Source: Prochlorococcus marinus str. MIT 9215 (lineage in GTDB: Bacteria; Cyanobacteriota; Cyanobacteriia; PCC-6307; Cyanobiaceae). From it: a DNA stretch of 24,615 nt. Position 1 is the stretch's first letter, and each line of letters starts with the position of its first letter. Shown here piece by piece: positions 1 to 6,802 of this stretch. The DNA lies in the NCBI GenBank assembly GCA_949486985.1, contig CATBLW010000253.1, positions 1 through 24,615 of the forward strand, written 5' to 3'. The notes under the pieces were generated by a model, which saw only the letters and a list, made by a program, of their open reading frames with translations, had not been told where the DNA came from and did no database searches. Both the position numbers and the translations under genes were made by a program.

Positions 1-1
1 C

Positions 2-175
2 ACTGTTCGCAGAATCTTCCAAGGCATTGGTGTTGAGCGTGTCTTCATGCTCCACAGCCCTCAAGTGGCTTCCGTCAAAGTGGAACGCCGAGGTAAAGTT
101 CGAAAAGCGAAGCTTTTTTATCTGCGGGAACGGGTGGGTAAGGCCACCCGCGTGAAGCAGCGCTTCGACCGCTGA
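2..175 (+). CDS. rplS: 50S ribosomal protein L19 (3' end only)
   Basis: This is the C-terminal 57 residues of ribosomal protein L19; the 5' part lies outside the window. L19 sits at the 30S-50S interface. The visible sequence carries the typical L19 end: IFQGIGVERVF, then the SP-x-V segment (HSPQVASVKVERRGKVRKAKL), FYLRERVGKATRVKQRF and a TGA stop. The reading frame starts at base 2. The next gene is tRNA-Trp, 64 bases downstream on the same strand. A perfect 8-bp hairpin without a T-run lies between them, so read-through into the tRNA is plausible. The family assignment is firm; the operon inference is moderate. Confidence 0.95.
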   Translation, partial: TVRRIFQGIGVERVFMLHSPQVASVKVERRGKVRKAKLFYLRERVGKATRVKQRFDR

Positions 176-201
176 GGTTTCGGCCTCGTTCAATCCACAT
201 G

Positions 202-220
202 CCATCGTTTCTAACGATGG
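202..220 (+). other. Hairpin between rplS and tRNA-Trp
   Basis: A perfect 8-bp inverted repeat, CCATCGTT (202-209) and AACGATGG (213-220), encloses a 3-base loop. No T-run follows, so it does not look like an intrinsic terminator. It lies 26 bases after the rplS stop and 20 bases before tRNA-Trp. It may protect the rplS mRNA 3' end or mark an RNA-processing site; this is inference. Confidence 0.4.
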
Positions 221-239
221 TCGACGGGTCCATCGCCTT

Positions 240-312
240 GCGCCGTTAGTTCAGTTGGTAGAACGCAGGTCTCCAAAACCTGATGTCGGGGGTTCGAGTC
301 CTCCACGGCGCG
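240..312 (+). tRNA. trnW: tRNA-Trp (anticodon CCA)
   Basis: A 73-base cloverleaf. The acceptor arm GCGCCGT (240-246) pairs with ACGGCGC (305-311), and the discriminator base is G312. The anticodon stem is CAGGT/ACCTG around the loop CTCCAAA, with anticodon CCA at 273-275. The T-arm carries GGTTCGAGTCC. The terminal CCA is not encoded. It lies between rplS and the PSHCP gene on the same strand, and the PSHCP start codon is only 36 bases past the tRNA end. Confidence 0.96.
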
Positions 313-348
313 TCCGATGGCCCATCATGCAGTTTCTTCGTTTAGAGA

Positions 349-537
349 ATGGAGTTGGATCTTCAACCTGGTGATGTCGTGAAAGTGCTCGAGTCAGCCG
401 CTCTCGGTTGGGTGCGAGCTCGCGTCATTCGTGTCAAATCTGGTGGTCGAGTGGTCGTGCAAAGCGATCAAGGCCGCGAATTCACTGCCCGTGGCAACCA
501 GGTTCGCCTGATTGAGCCTGCTGGATTCCGGCCCTGA
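349..537 (+). CDS. Prochlorococcus/Synechococcus hyper-conserved protein (PSHCP), 62 aa
   Basis: A 62-residue, mostly beta-rich, basic protein beginning MELDLQPGDVVKV and ending RLIEPAGFRP. I recognise it as the hyper-conserved protein of Prochlorococcus and marine Synechococcus, whose length is 62 residues in that literature. From memory, it has been reported to adopt a Tudor/SH3-like barrel and to associate with RNA or ribosomes; its molecular role is not settled. The visible pattern (PGDVVKV, GWVRARVIRV, GGRVVVQ, GREFTARGNQVRLIEP) fits a small five-strand barrel of the kind seen in nucleic-acid and translation factors. ATG at 349 is the only reasonable start; the upstream AGAGA is a weak ribosome-binding site. 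The neighbours (rplS, tRNA-Trp, tRNA-Asp, gltX) are all translational. A terminator hairpin overlaps the stop codon. The family call is firm; a translation role is inferred from context. Confidence 0.9.
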   Translation: MELDLQPGDVVKVLESAALGWVRARVIRVKSGGRVVVQSDQGREFTARGNQVRLIEPAGFRP

Positions 538-570
538 GTTCACAGCTTTCTTAAGCTGTGAACTCCTTTT
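536..570 (+). terminator. Intrinsic terminator 1 after the PSHCP gene
   Basis: A perfect 13-bp stem, GAGTTCACAGCTT (536-548) with AAGCTGTGAACTC (553-565), and a TCTT loop, followed by CTTTTG. The 5' arm begins inside the PSHCP stop codon (TGA, 535-537). The T-run is short, so termination may be partial. The length of the stem makes it one of the strongest RNA structures in the window. Confidence 0.75.
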
Positions 571-594
571 GCTCATTCGTCTCCTGAATGCAGG

Positions 595-626
595 ACCCAC
601 GTGAATCGTGGGTTTTATTTTCTTTT
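595..626 (+). terminator. Intrinsic terminator 2 after the PSHCP gene
   Basis: A 7-bp stem, ACCCACG (595-601) with CGTGGGT (607-613), a 5-base loop TGAAT, and a following T-rich stretch (613-626, TTTTATTTTCTTTT). This is a classic Rho-independent layout, 29 bases after the first hairpin. It closes the rplS/tRNA-Trp/PSHCP unit before the promoter-like site ahead of tRNA-Asp. Confidence 0.8.
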
Positions 627-651
627 GGCAATTGGAGTATCGAAAGCCCAG

Positions 652-681
652 TTGACGTGAGGCAGGGTTGAGGTTGATACT
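652..681 (+). promoter_or_regulatory. Candidate sigma70-type promoter for tRNA-Asp/gltX
   Basis: TTGACG (652-657, 5 of 6 to the -35 consensus) and GATACT (676-681, 4 of 6 to the -10 consensus) are spaced by 18 bases. The site follows the twin terminators and precedes tRNA-Asp, where a promoter is expected. The predicted start is near 687-690, at the GAAA-loop hairpin. This is motif matching by eye only. Confidence 0.45.
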
Positions 682-684
682 TTG

Positions 685-704
685 CTGGTCGCGAAAGCGA
701 CCAG
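685..704 (+). other. GNRA-capped hairpin upstream of tRNA-Asp
   Basis: A perfect 8-bp stem, CTGGTCGC (685-692) with GCGACCAG (697-704), closed by a GAAA tetraloop. No T-run follows. It sits between the candidate promoter and tRNA-Asp (starts 750). It may be a 5' stabiliser or a processing element in the tRNA-Asp/gltX transcript, or part of a structured tRNA leader. Confidence 0.5.
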
Positions 705-749
705 GTCATTCTTCATCCGGTGAGCCACCGAATGAACAAGAACTGATCT

Positions 750-823
750 GGGACCGTAGTTCAATCGGTTAGAGCACCGCCCTGTCACGGCGGAAGTTGC
801 GGGTTCGAATCCCGTCGGTCCCG
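750..823 (+). tRNA. trnD: tRNA-Asp (anticodon GTC)
   Basis: A 74-base cloverleaf. The acceptor arm GGGACCG (750-756) pairs with CGGTCCC (816-822), and the discriminator is G823. The anticodon stem is CCGCC/GGCGG around CTGTCAC, with GTC at 784-786. The T-arm is CGGGTTCGAATCCCG. CCA is not encoded. The gltX start lies 21 bases after the tRNA end, so the two are probably co-transcribed. Confidence 0.97.
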
Positions 824-844
824 TTCCCAACTCAGAGATTGATT

Positions 845-2275
845 GTGAAGGTGCGAGTTCGGCTGGCCCCCAGTCCTACAGGCACTCTCCACATCGGCAC
901 GGCCAGAACGGCTGTTTTTAACTGGCTTTTTGCTCGCCATCAGGGAGGTCAGTTCCTACTCCGCCTTGAGGACACCGACAAAGAACGTTCTCGACCTGAA
1001 TTCACAGCCAACATCCTCGAAGGCCTCGAGTGGCTGGGCCTCCGCTGGGATGAAGAACCTGTCATTCAGAGCGAACGCATCGCGGCCCATCGCACTGCCA
1101 TCCAGGAACTACTCGATCGCGGCCTGGCCTACCGCTGTTATGCGACGGAGACAGAGCTTGAAGCCATGCGAGCGGCCCAGAAGGCCAATGGCCAAGCACC
1201 CCGTTACGACAACCGTCACCGGGCTCTCAGCAGCGAACAGGAAGCCGAATTCCAAGCTGAAGGGAAAACAGCCGTTGTGCGCTTCAGGATCGACGATGCC
1301 GCAACGATCGGCTGGAAGGATCTTGTCCGTGGTCCGATGCATTGGAATGGCGCAGATCTTGGTGGCGACATGGTGATCGCCAGACGCGCCGCAGCCGACG
1401 AGATCGGCGATCCCCTCTACAACCTCGTCGTCGTTGTCGATGACGCAGCCATGGAGATTTCCCATGTGATCCGCGGTGAAGACCACATCGCCAATACCGC
1501 CAAACAGCTGCTTCTCTACGAAGCTTTAGGCCTGCCTGCCCCCAAATTCGCCCATACCCCACTGATTCTCAATTCGGAAGGTCGCAAACTTTCCAAGCGC
1601 GATGGCGTCACCTCGATCAGTGACTTCAAAACCATGGGCTACACGGCCAAAGCTCTTGCCAACTACATGACCCTCTTGGGATGGTCTGTGCCCGAGGGAA
1701 TGGACGAACAATTCACCCTGGAGGAAGCCTCAGCAGTCTTTGGTTTTGACAGGGTCAATAAAGCAGGCGCAAAGTTTGATTGGGACAAGCTGAATTGGCT
1801 GAATGCCCAAGTTCTGCATGGATACACACCTGACCAGCTACTGGAAGCACTCGAACCTCTCTGGAATGAAGCTGGTTGGGATCTGCCAAATCGAGATTGG
1901 AGCCTGGCGCTGTGTGAACTTCTTGCCCCATCTCTAACGCTGCTAAAGGATGGCGTTGAGCAGGCTCGTCCTTTCTTCGAAGAGCCACCCATGGAAGAGG
2001 ATGGTCTCCAACAGCTGCGTGTGGACGGTGCTCAAGCCGCTATCAACAGCCTTCTGAACGCACTCAATAAGGCCCCCTGGGATGGCATTGATCACGAACA
2101 AGCCAAACAGCTTCTCAGCGATGCAGCCGCTTCTGCGGGTGTCAAAAAAGGCGTGCTCATGAAAAGCCTCAGGGCAGCCCTGCTCGGCCGTTTACAAGGG
2201 CCGGACTTGATCACCACCTGGGGCTTACTGGCCAGGATCGGGGAAGACAGGAGCCGTCTTAGACGTTGCCTCTGA
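845..2275 (+). CDS. gltX: Glutamyl-tRNA synthetase
   Basis: A class I aminoacyl-tRNA synthetase that charges tRNA-Glu with glutamate in the cytoplasm; in cyanobacteria this enzyme also supplies Glu-tRNA for tetrapyrrole synthesis and for Gln-tRNA transamidation. The start of homology is VRVRLAPSPTGTLHIGTART, with the HIGH-type motif HIGT at residues 16-19, and the KMSKS-type motif is KLSKR at 248-252. The length, 476 residues, is typical. I chose GTG at 845 because homology begins two codons later. The frame stays open upstream, but only through tRNA-Asp (from 797), which cannot be coding. No clear Shine-Dalgarno sequence is visible in the 21-base leader. The 3' end overlaps the convergent antiporter gene by 51 bases. 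Confidence 0.96.
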   Translation: MKVRVRLAPSPTGTLHIGTARTAVFNWLFARHQGGQFLLRLEDTDKERSRPEFTANILEGLEWLGLRWDEEPVIQSERIAAHRTAIQELLDRGLAYRCYATETELEAMRAAQKANGQAPRYDNRHRALSSEQEAEFQAEGKTAVVRFRIDDAATIGWKDLVRGPMHWNGADLGGDMVIARRAAADEIGDPLYNLVVVVDDAAMEISHVIRGEDHIANTAKQLLLYEALGLPAPKFAHTPLILNSEGRKLSKRDGVTSISDFKTMGYTAKALANYMTLLGWSVPEGMDEQFTLEEASAVFGFDRVNKAGAKFDWDKLNWLNAQVLHGYTPDQLLEALEPLWNEAGWDLPNRDWSLALCELLAPSLTLLKDGVEQARPFFEEPPMEEDGLQQLRVDGAQAAINSLLNALNKAPWDGIDHEQAKQLLSDAAASAGVKKGVLMKSLRAALLGRLQGPDLITTWGLLARIGEDRSRLRRCL

Positions 2276-3496
2276 GGCCTGGGCTGGTTGTTCCGACTCA
2301 TCCTCCGCGAGTAGACCCAGAACTTTGGCCAAGGGTTGGGCCGTAAGCCCCTGAATACCAACCGTCATCAGAATGGTTAGAAAAACCAGGCCCTGAAAAC
2401 GACCGGCCCCAAGTACGCCCGCCTGTTCCAGACGAATAGAGAACAGAGAAGCCACCGCCGCCGTCACAATGCCTCGTGGTGCCAACCAGGCCAGGAATAC
2501 ACGCTGCTTGATATCCAATGGCAAACCAAAGGTGGCCAAACCAACGCCAATTGGCCGCGCAACCAACATCAACAGCAAAACACAACTGACACCACCCCAG
2601 CCAAGGGGACTCAACTCAGCCCAGGAAACGTCAGCGGCGAGCAACGGGAACAGCATCGTGATGGCCAACTGGGCTAACTCCCGAATCAGGCCATCCAATT
2701 GATCAGCTTCTGTTTCCGCTCTGCGACCAACCACCACCCCAGCGGCCACAGAAGCAGGCAATCCAGACTCCGGCAATAGCCATTCACAAGCCGCGTACAA
2801 GAGGAAAAGCACCCCCAAGGTGAGCTGCAACCTCAGGCCCAGAGATAAAGAACCTGGCTTCAGCCGTCGCAAAGCTTCAGAGAGGATCCATCCAGCGGAA
2901 GCCCCAAATATCACGCCACTACCCAGGCGGGCCAGCAAACCAACAACGACCTCCCGCCAACCATGGAGGTCGCCAAGCAATAGCTGCAACAACAGCAAGG
3001 CAAGTACGGCTCCAACGGGCTCAAGAAGCAATCCCTCAGCCTCAAGCACATCGCCCAGTGGCGGTGCCAAGCGAATCTGTTGAACAAGCGGCGTGACGAC
3101 TGTCGGTCCTGTGGCGAGAACGATGGCGCTGTAAACAGCCGCCACCGACCAGCCCAGGCCAGCCAACCAATGAGCCGCTAATAATCCAGCCAGCAGAGAA
3201 ACCACCAGACGGATCAAAGAAATCCGCAGCACTGTGGCCTTGATGGTGTCGCCTGGAAGACGCAGGTTGAGTCCACCGTCAAACAGCACAAGACTCACCA
3301 GCAAACCCACGATCGTCTCAAGACCCTGGCCAAGATCCAAGGGTTCCACCAGGCCAAAACCTGATCGACCGATCAGCAGACCAGAAAGCAGCAGCAACAC
3401 CACCCCAGGCAGTCCTGTGAGGGCAGCCATGAGCCGTGCAATGGATCCAGCAAAAACAGTGATCCCCCAGAGCAGACCCAGCCGCTCAGGTGTCAT
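2225..3496 (-). CDS. Cation/proton antiporter, CPA1-like (Na+/H+ exchanger family)
   Basis: A 423-residue integral membrane protein with about 12 hydrophobic segments and a short charged C-terminal tail (EDESEQ...PDPGQ). It probably exchanges Na+ or K+ for H+ across the membrane. Visible family blocks, numbered from ATG at 3496, are LFDGGLNL (71-78), TGPTVVTP (129-136) and EGLLLEPVGAV (154-163). The last replaces the classical ESLLND motif, with Glu where an Asp is expected. I chose ATG at 3496 over an upstream TTG at 3532 because the ATG overlaps the preceding gene's stop by 11 bases, as in translational coupling. It is the last gene of the wecB-DUF1643-81aa run and overlaps gltX tail to tail. 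The ion specificity is unknown. Confidence 0.9.
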   Translation of the reverse strand: MTPERLGLLWGITVFAGSIARLMAALTGLPGVVLLLLSGLLIGRSGFGLVEPLDLGQGLETIVGLLVSLVLFDGGLNLRLPGDTIKATVLRISLIRLVVSLLAGLLAAHWLAGLGWSVAAVYSAIVLATGPTVVTPLVQQIRLAPPLGDVLEAEGLLLEPVGAVLALLLLQLLLGDLHGWREVVVGLLARLGSGVIFGASAGWILSEALRRLKPGSLSLGLRLQLTLGVLFLLYAACEWLLPESGLPASVAAGVVVGRRAETEADQLDGLIRELAQLAITMLFPLLAADVSWAELSPLGWGGVSCVLLLMLVARPIGVGLATFGLPLDIKQRVFLAWLAPRGIVTAAVASLFSIRLEQAGVLGAGRFQGLVFLTILMTVGIQGLTAQPLAKVLGLLAEDESEQPAQASEATSKTAPVFPDPGQ

Positions 3497-3731
3497 CGAT
3501 TGCCGCGTACTGGGGTTCCACCCGGACACCAATCACAGCCTCAGGACGGACGACTAAATACTCACCCTCCAAATCATTGAGAGGCACGTTGACAAATCCA
3601 TCGCTACCAGAGGCGCTAACGATTCCCTGGTACCACTGCTGAAAGGTCTCGAGATCAGGGAAATGCACCCTCTCGGTCTGACCTCCGGAGAGATAGAGAT
3701 GCACCGCATAACGACGGGGAGTGCGTGTCAT
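3486..3731 (-). CDS. Conserved hypothetical protein, 81 aa
   Basis: A small soluble protein beginning MTRTPRRYAVHLYLSGGQ, with the central segment VHFPDLETFQQWYQGIV and the ending PEAVIGVRVEPQYAAIDDT. I do not recognise a named family. The YAVHLYLSGG and EGEYLVVRPEAVIGVRV stretches look like beta strands around one helix (DLETFQQWYQGIV). The start is ATG at 3731; the frame runs on upstream, but with low-complexity sequence. Its stop codon lies inside the first codons of the antiporter gene (11-base overlap), so the two are probably translated together. A regulatory or accessory role for the antiporter is possible but is only inferred from coupling. Confidence 0.75.
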   Translation of the reverse strand: MTRTPRRYAVHLYLSGGQTERVHFPDLETFQQWYQGIVSASGSDGFVNVPLNDLEGEYLVVRPEAVIGVRVEPQYAAIDDT

Positions 3732-3790
3732 CGATGAGCCATTTTGCTCAAGTCCATTGCTTAAGGATGGCGGATCAAGGAGCAATCTGC

Positions 3791-4321
3791 TCAAGGGAAA
3801 GGTCTCAACACCTCTTGACCTGAGATATACAAAGGGTGTTTTGGCTGGCCTCCAGAGGTCAAGCCGAGAGCCAAAGGGCCTCGTGCCTCAGGAATATTGA
3901 GGCGGCGAAATCGGCAATACCCATCAAGCATCGCCATCACAGCCAGATCGCGTTGCTGCCAAGCACCTCTGTTGCCCCAACCAAGCCAGAGGTCCCATTG
4001 AGAACTGACCGACCACTGACGACCCCAAAGATTGAGATGATCGTCATTAACGGATCCAATCGGATCATCACAACACTTCAGTGCCGCGGGGCTCGTGCTG
4101 ATCCGAGCAAACAAATTCAAGACCAAAAGCTGTCCATAGCCCCATGAACGCGAGAACCCAACCAAACGCCGCAAGGTTGCATCTGACTTGATGGCCGATG
4201 CCGTCGATGGATTCAGGCCAATAAACAACAATGTTCGCTGGTTCTTCGCCCAACGGCGCCGCAACCACCAGCGATAGTTTCCACAACAACTAAAGGCGGC
4301 TTCAGCAGCCCAAGAGGGCAC
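3791..4321 (-). CDS. DUF1643 family protein
   Basis: A 176-residue soluble protein with the hallmark DUF1643 segment RTLLFIGLNPSTASA followed by SDATLRRLVGFSRSWGYGQLLVLNLFA. The biochemical function of the family is not established. I chose GTG at 4321: on the minus strand GGAGG lies 6 bases upstream of it, and homology begins soon after (CGNYRWWLRRRW). The alternative ATG at 4363 would give 190 residues and a longer overlap with wecB. With the GTG start the overlap with the wecB 3' end is 20 bases. It is part of the minus-strand run that begins with wecB. Confidence 0.82.
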   Translation of the reverse strand: MPSWAAEAAFSCCGNYRWWLRRRWAKNQRTLLFIGLNPSTASAIKSDATLRRLVGFSRSWGYGQLLVLNLFARISTSPAALKCCDDPIGSVNDDHLNLWGRQWSVSSQWDLWLGWGNRGAWQQRDLAVMAMLDGYCRFRRLNIPEARGPLALGLTSGGQPKHPLYISGQEVLRPFP

Positions 4322-5414
4322 GACTTGCCTCCAGGATGCGTCCACTTGCCAGGCCATCGCCAAAGGGATTAACAGCGCGTGCCATCGACTCGTAGGCCGC
4401 TGAGTCGTTCAACAAGCGAGAGGTTTCAGACACGATCACATCTGGATCAGTTCCAACCAATCTCGCCGTACCAGCTTCCACGGCCTCAGGCCTCTCCGTG
4501 GTACGCCTCAGCACCAAAACAGGCTTACCTAACCCAGGGGCTTCCTCCTGCAAACCACCGGAATCAGTCAGCAGCAAGGTGCAAGATTTCATCGCAGCTA
4601 CCAATTTGTCGTAATCGAGAGGCTCGGTCAGCACGACCCTCGGGTGATTCCCAAGCTTTTCCTGAAGTGGCTCTCGCACCGTTGGATTGCGATGGAGCGG
4701 CAACAAAAGGGCGGTATCCGGATGGAGATCAAGAACCCGGTGCATGCCCTCGGCGATGTCCAGCAATCGCTCGCCCCAGTTCTCACGCCGATGCACTGTG
4801 GCCAAAATCAAGCGCTGGTTTTGCAAGTCGAGGCCGTCCATTTCAAGCACCGGTGCCTGTGCAGCCATGAGCAAAAGAGCATCAATCACGGTGTTACCCG
4901 TCACGAGGATTTCTCCAATCACCCCGGAAGCCTTCAAGTTGTCCGCAGAACGGTTGGTTGGCGCAAAGTGAAGACTTGCGATCTGAGAAATCAACCGCCG
5001 GTTGGCTTCCTCAGGGAAAGGGTCAAGCAAGCTGTCTGTCCGCAGACCGGCCTCCACATGTCCAACAGGAATCTGCTCATAAAAAGCAGCAAGAGCAGCG
5101 GAGAATGCCGTGGATGTATCTCCCTGAACCAAAACCAACTCAGGCGGATAGGCCTGAAATTCATCCCTCAACCCTTGCAATGCTGCACAGGTGACATGCG
5201 TAAGGGTCTGGCGAGGTGCCATTAGGTCGAGGTCATGGTCGGCCGCTATGCCGAACAGATCCATGACCTGGGCAACCATCTCCCGATGCTGACCGGTTAA
5301 AACAACGCGCGTCTGGAGGGCCTCACAATCCTGAAACCGATGAATCACCGGGGCCAGCTTGATCGCTTCCGGCCTGGTGCCCAGCACGATCGTGACGCGG
5401 GGCAAACCTGCCAT
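4302..5414 (-). CDS. wecB: UDP-N-acetylglucosamine 2-epimerase (non-hydrolysing)
   Basis: It interconverts UDP-GlcNAc and UDP-ManNAc in the cytoplasm, feeding surface polysaccharide synthesis. The protein has 370 residues, a usual length. Visible blocks are LGTRPEAIKLAPVI near the N-terminus (GTRPEAIK 12-19), VQGDTSTAF with Asp100, HVEAGLRT with Glu122, PFPEEANRRL with Glu136, ATVHRRENWGE, and LLTDSGGLQEEAPGLGKPVL. These match the catalytic Asp, two Glu and His regions known for the enterobacterial enzyme. ATG at 5414 is the start. It heads the minus-strand run and is divergent from the pilT-like gene across 110 bases. No other glycan genes are visible here, so its pathway in this organism is not shown. 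Confidence 0.94.
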   Translation of the reverse strand: MAGLPRVTIVLGTRPEAIKLAPVIHRFQDCEALQTRVVLTGQHREMVAQVMDLFGIAADHDLDLMAPRQTLTHVTCAALQGLRDEFQAYPPELVLVQGDTSTAFSAALAAFYEQIPVGHVEAGLRTDSLLDPFPEEANRRLISQIASLHFAPTNRSADNLKASGVIGEILVTGNTVIDALLLMAAQAPVLEMDGLDLQNQRLILATVHRRENWGERLLDIAEGMHRVLDLHPDTALLLPLHRNPTVREPLQEKLGNHPRVVLTEPLDYDKLVAAMKSCTLLLTDSGGLQEEAPGLGKPVLVLRRTTERPEAVEAGTARLVGTDPDVIVSETSRLLNDSAAYESMARAVNPFGDGLASGRILEASRALLGC

Positions 5415-5524
5415 GACAGACCAATTCTTACTTAGATCTTAAAGGCGCTGATATCAAGAAACCAGAGAACCTACTTGCCAGGTTCATTCGCCCCGCAATC
5501 CTGGAGAAAGGACACCAAGACGAC

Positions 5525-6748
5525 GTGAGTAAACCCATCTTTCCGCCTAGCTTTCCTGTTAGAAAAACTCAAGCGCCCCAAGCCGCTCCTGCATCAGCAG
5601 GATCACCAACTTCAGCACCGCCTGCAGTGGCAGCGCCCAAGCCACCGACAGAGGCTGCTGCCCTCGCCCCAACAATCTCTGCTGGCAGCTCTCCAAGCTT
5701 GGAAAGGATCGTTGAGATTGCTCATGAAAACGGACATTCCGATGTTCACCTTGGTGTCGGAGAAGTACCGCGTTATCGAGCTCGTGGAGAAATGCAGGCC
5801 ACAGAATGGCCGATCACGGATTTAGACGTTTTTCAGGGTTGGTTGCAAGAAATCCTCTCTGCCAATCAGATCGATGAATTCTTCCGCAGCAAGGAATTTG
5901 ACGGCTCCCATGCCTTCTCTTTCGTCAGGATCAGAATCAATCTGCTGGATTCATTAAGGGGGCCAGCGATGGTGCTTCGACTCATCCCCCAAACAATTCT
6001 CACCCTTGAGCAACTCAATCTTCCAGATGTTTTGAGGGAGATGTCATCCAAGCCGAAGGGCTTGATTTTGGTAACCGGACCCACCGGATCAGGGAAAAGC
6101 ACCACCCTGGCGGCCATGATCGATTGGATCAATCGCAATGAAACCCGTCACATCCTCACGATTGAGGACCCGGTGGAGTTTGTGCATGAAAGCAAGCAAT
6201 CTCTGATTCGACATCGGGAAGTTGGCCAGCACACATTGAAATTCCACAACGCCCTAAAAGCTGCACTAAGAGAAGATCCTGATGTGATCCTGATTGGCGA
6301 AATCCGTGATCAGGAGACCCTCTCAACAGCCCTGGAAGCCTCCCAGACTGGACACTTGGTGTTTGGCACTCTGCACACCAACTCAGCCGTCAAGACAGTT
6401 GAAAGGGTTCTAGGGATGTATCCACCTGAAGAACAAGAAAGCGTACGGCGCTCAATCTCTGAATCACTTCTGGGGGTGATTGCCCAGGGATTGATCCGCA
6501 CCACAGACAACAAGCGTGCCGCCTTCCACGACATCTTGATCAACACGGATGCCTGTAAGGACTACATCCAGAGGGGTGCACTCGACGAGGTTGAAGAAAT
6601 CATGGAGCGCAGCGCCTTTGATGGCATGGTCACCTCCAATCAATCTCTGCAAAAACTTGTTGAGGATGGACGAATCGAGCCAGAAAGCGCCGTCGCCGTA
6701 AGCCTCAAGCCCAATGAGCTGGCTCAGGCACTACGCGGACGCAGCTAA
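5525..6748 (+). CDS. pilT: PilT-family type IV pilus / secretion ATPase
   Basis: A hexameric cytoplasmic ATPase of the type that retracts type IV pili. The protein has 407 residues. The first 55 or so are a Pro/Ala/Ser-rich, probably disordered extension. The ATPase core has the Walker A GPTGSGKST (185-193), Asp box ILTIEDPVE (210-218), Walker B DVILIGE (253-259) and His box GHLVFGTLHT (276-285). The start is GTG at 5525; GAGAAAGGA lies about 11 bases upstream. In the C-terminal domain the usual AIRNLIRE motif of retraction ATPases is replaced by DACKDYIQRG. No other pilus gene lies nearby, so it is an orphan here. The family is sure; the exact role (retraction or other) is less so. Confidence 0.88.
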   Translation: MSKPIFPPSFPVRKTQAPQAAPASAGSPTSAPPAVAAPKPPTEAAALAPTISAGSSPSLERIVEIAHENGHSDVHLGVGEVPRYRARGEMQATEWPITDLDVFQGWLQEILSANQIDEFFRSKEFDGSHAFSFVRIRINLLDSLRGPAMVLRLIPQTILTLEQLNLPDVLREMSSKPKGLILVTGPTGSGKSTTLAAMIDWINRNETRHILTIEDPVEFVHESKQSLIRHREVGQHTLKFHNALKAALREDPDVILIGEIRDQETLSTALEASQTGHLVFGTLHTNSAVKTVERVLGMYPPEEQESVRRSISESLLGVIAQGLIRTTDNKRAAFHDILINTDACKDYIQRGALDEVEEIMERSAFDGMVTSNQSLQKLVEDGRIEPESAVAVSLKPNELAQALRGRS

Positions 6749-6802
6749 TTGAGCTAGCCGCCAAGAGATTGATCAAGCAGCCAAGGGAAAGAACTGAGCG
6801 CT

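Noticed and set aside
615..830. Minus-strand frame beginning MGTGPTGFEPATSAVTGRC
   Set aside because: Its N-terminal part is the antisense reading of tRNA-Asp, a common false gene in bacterial annotations; the rest crosses the promoter and hairpin region.
797..844. N-terminal extension of gltX to ATG 797
   Set aside because: It would start inside tRNA-Asp; homology to glutamyl-tRNA synthetase begins after GTG 845.
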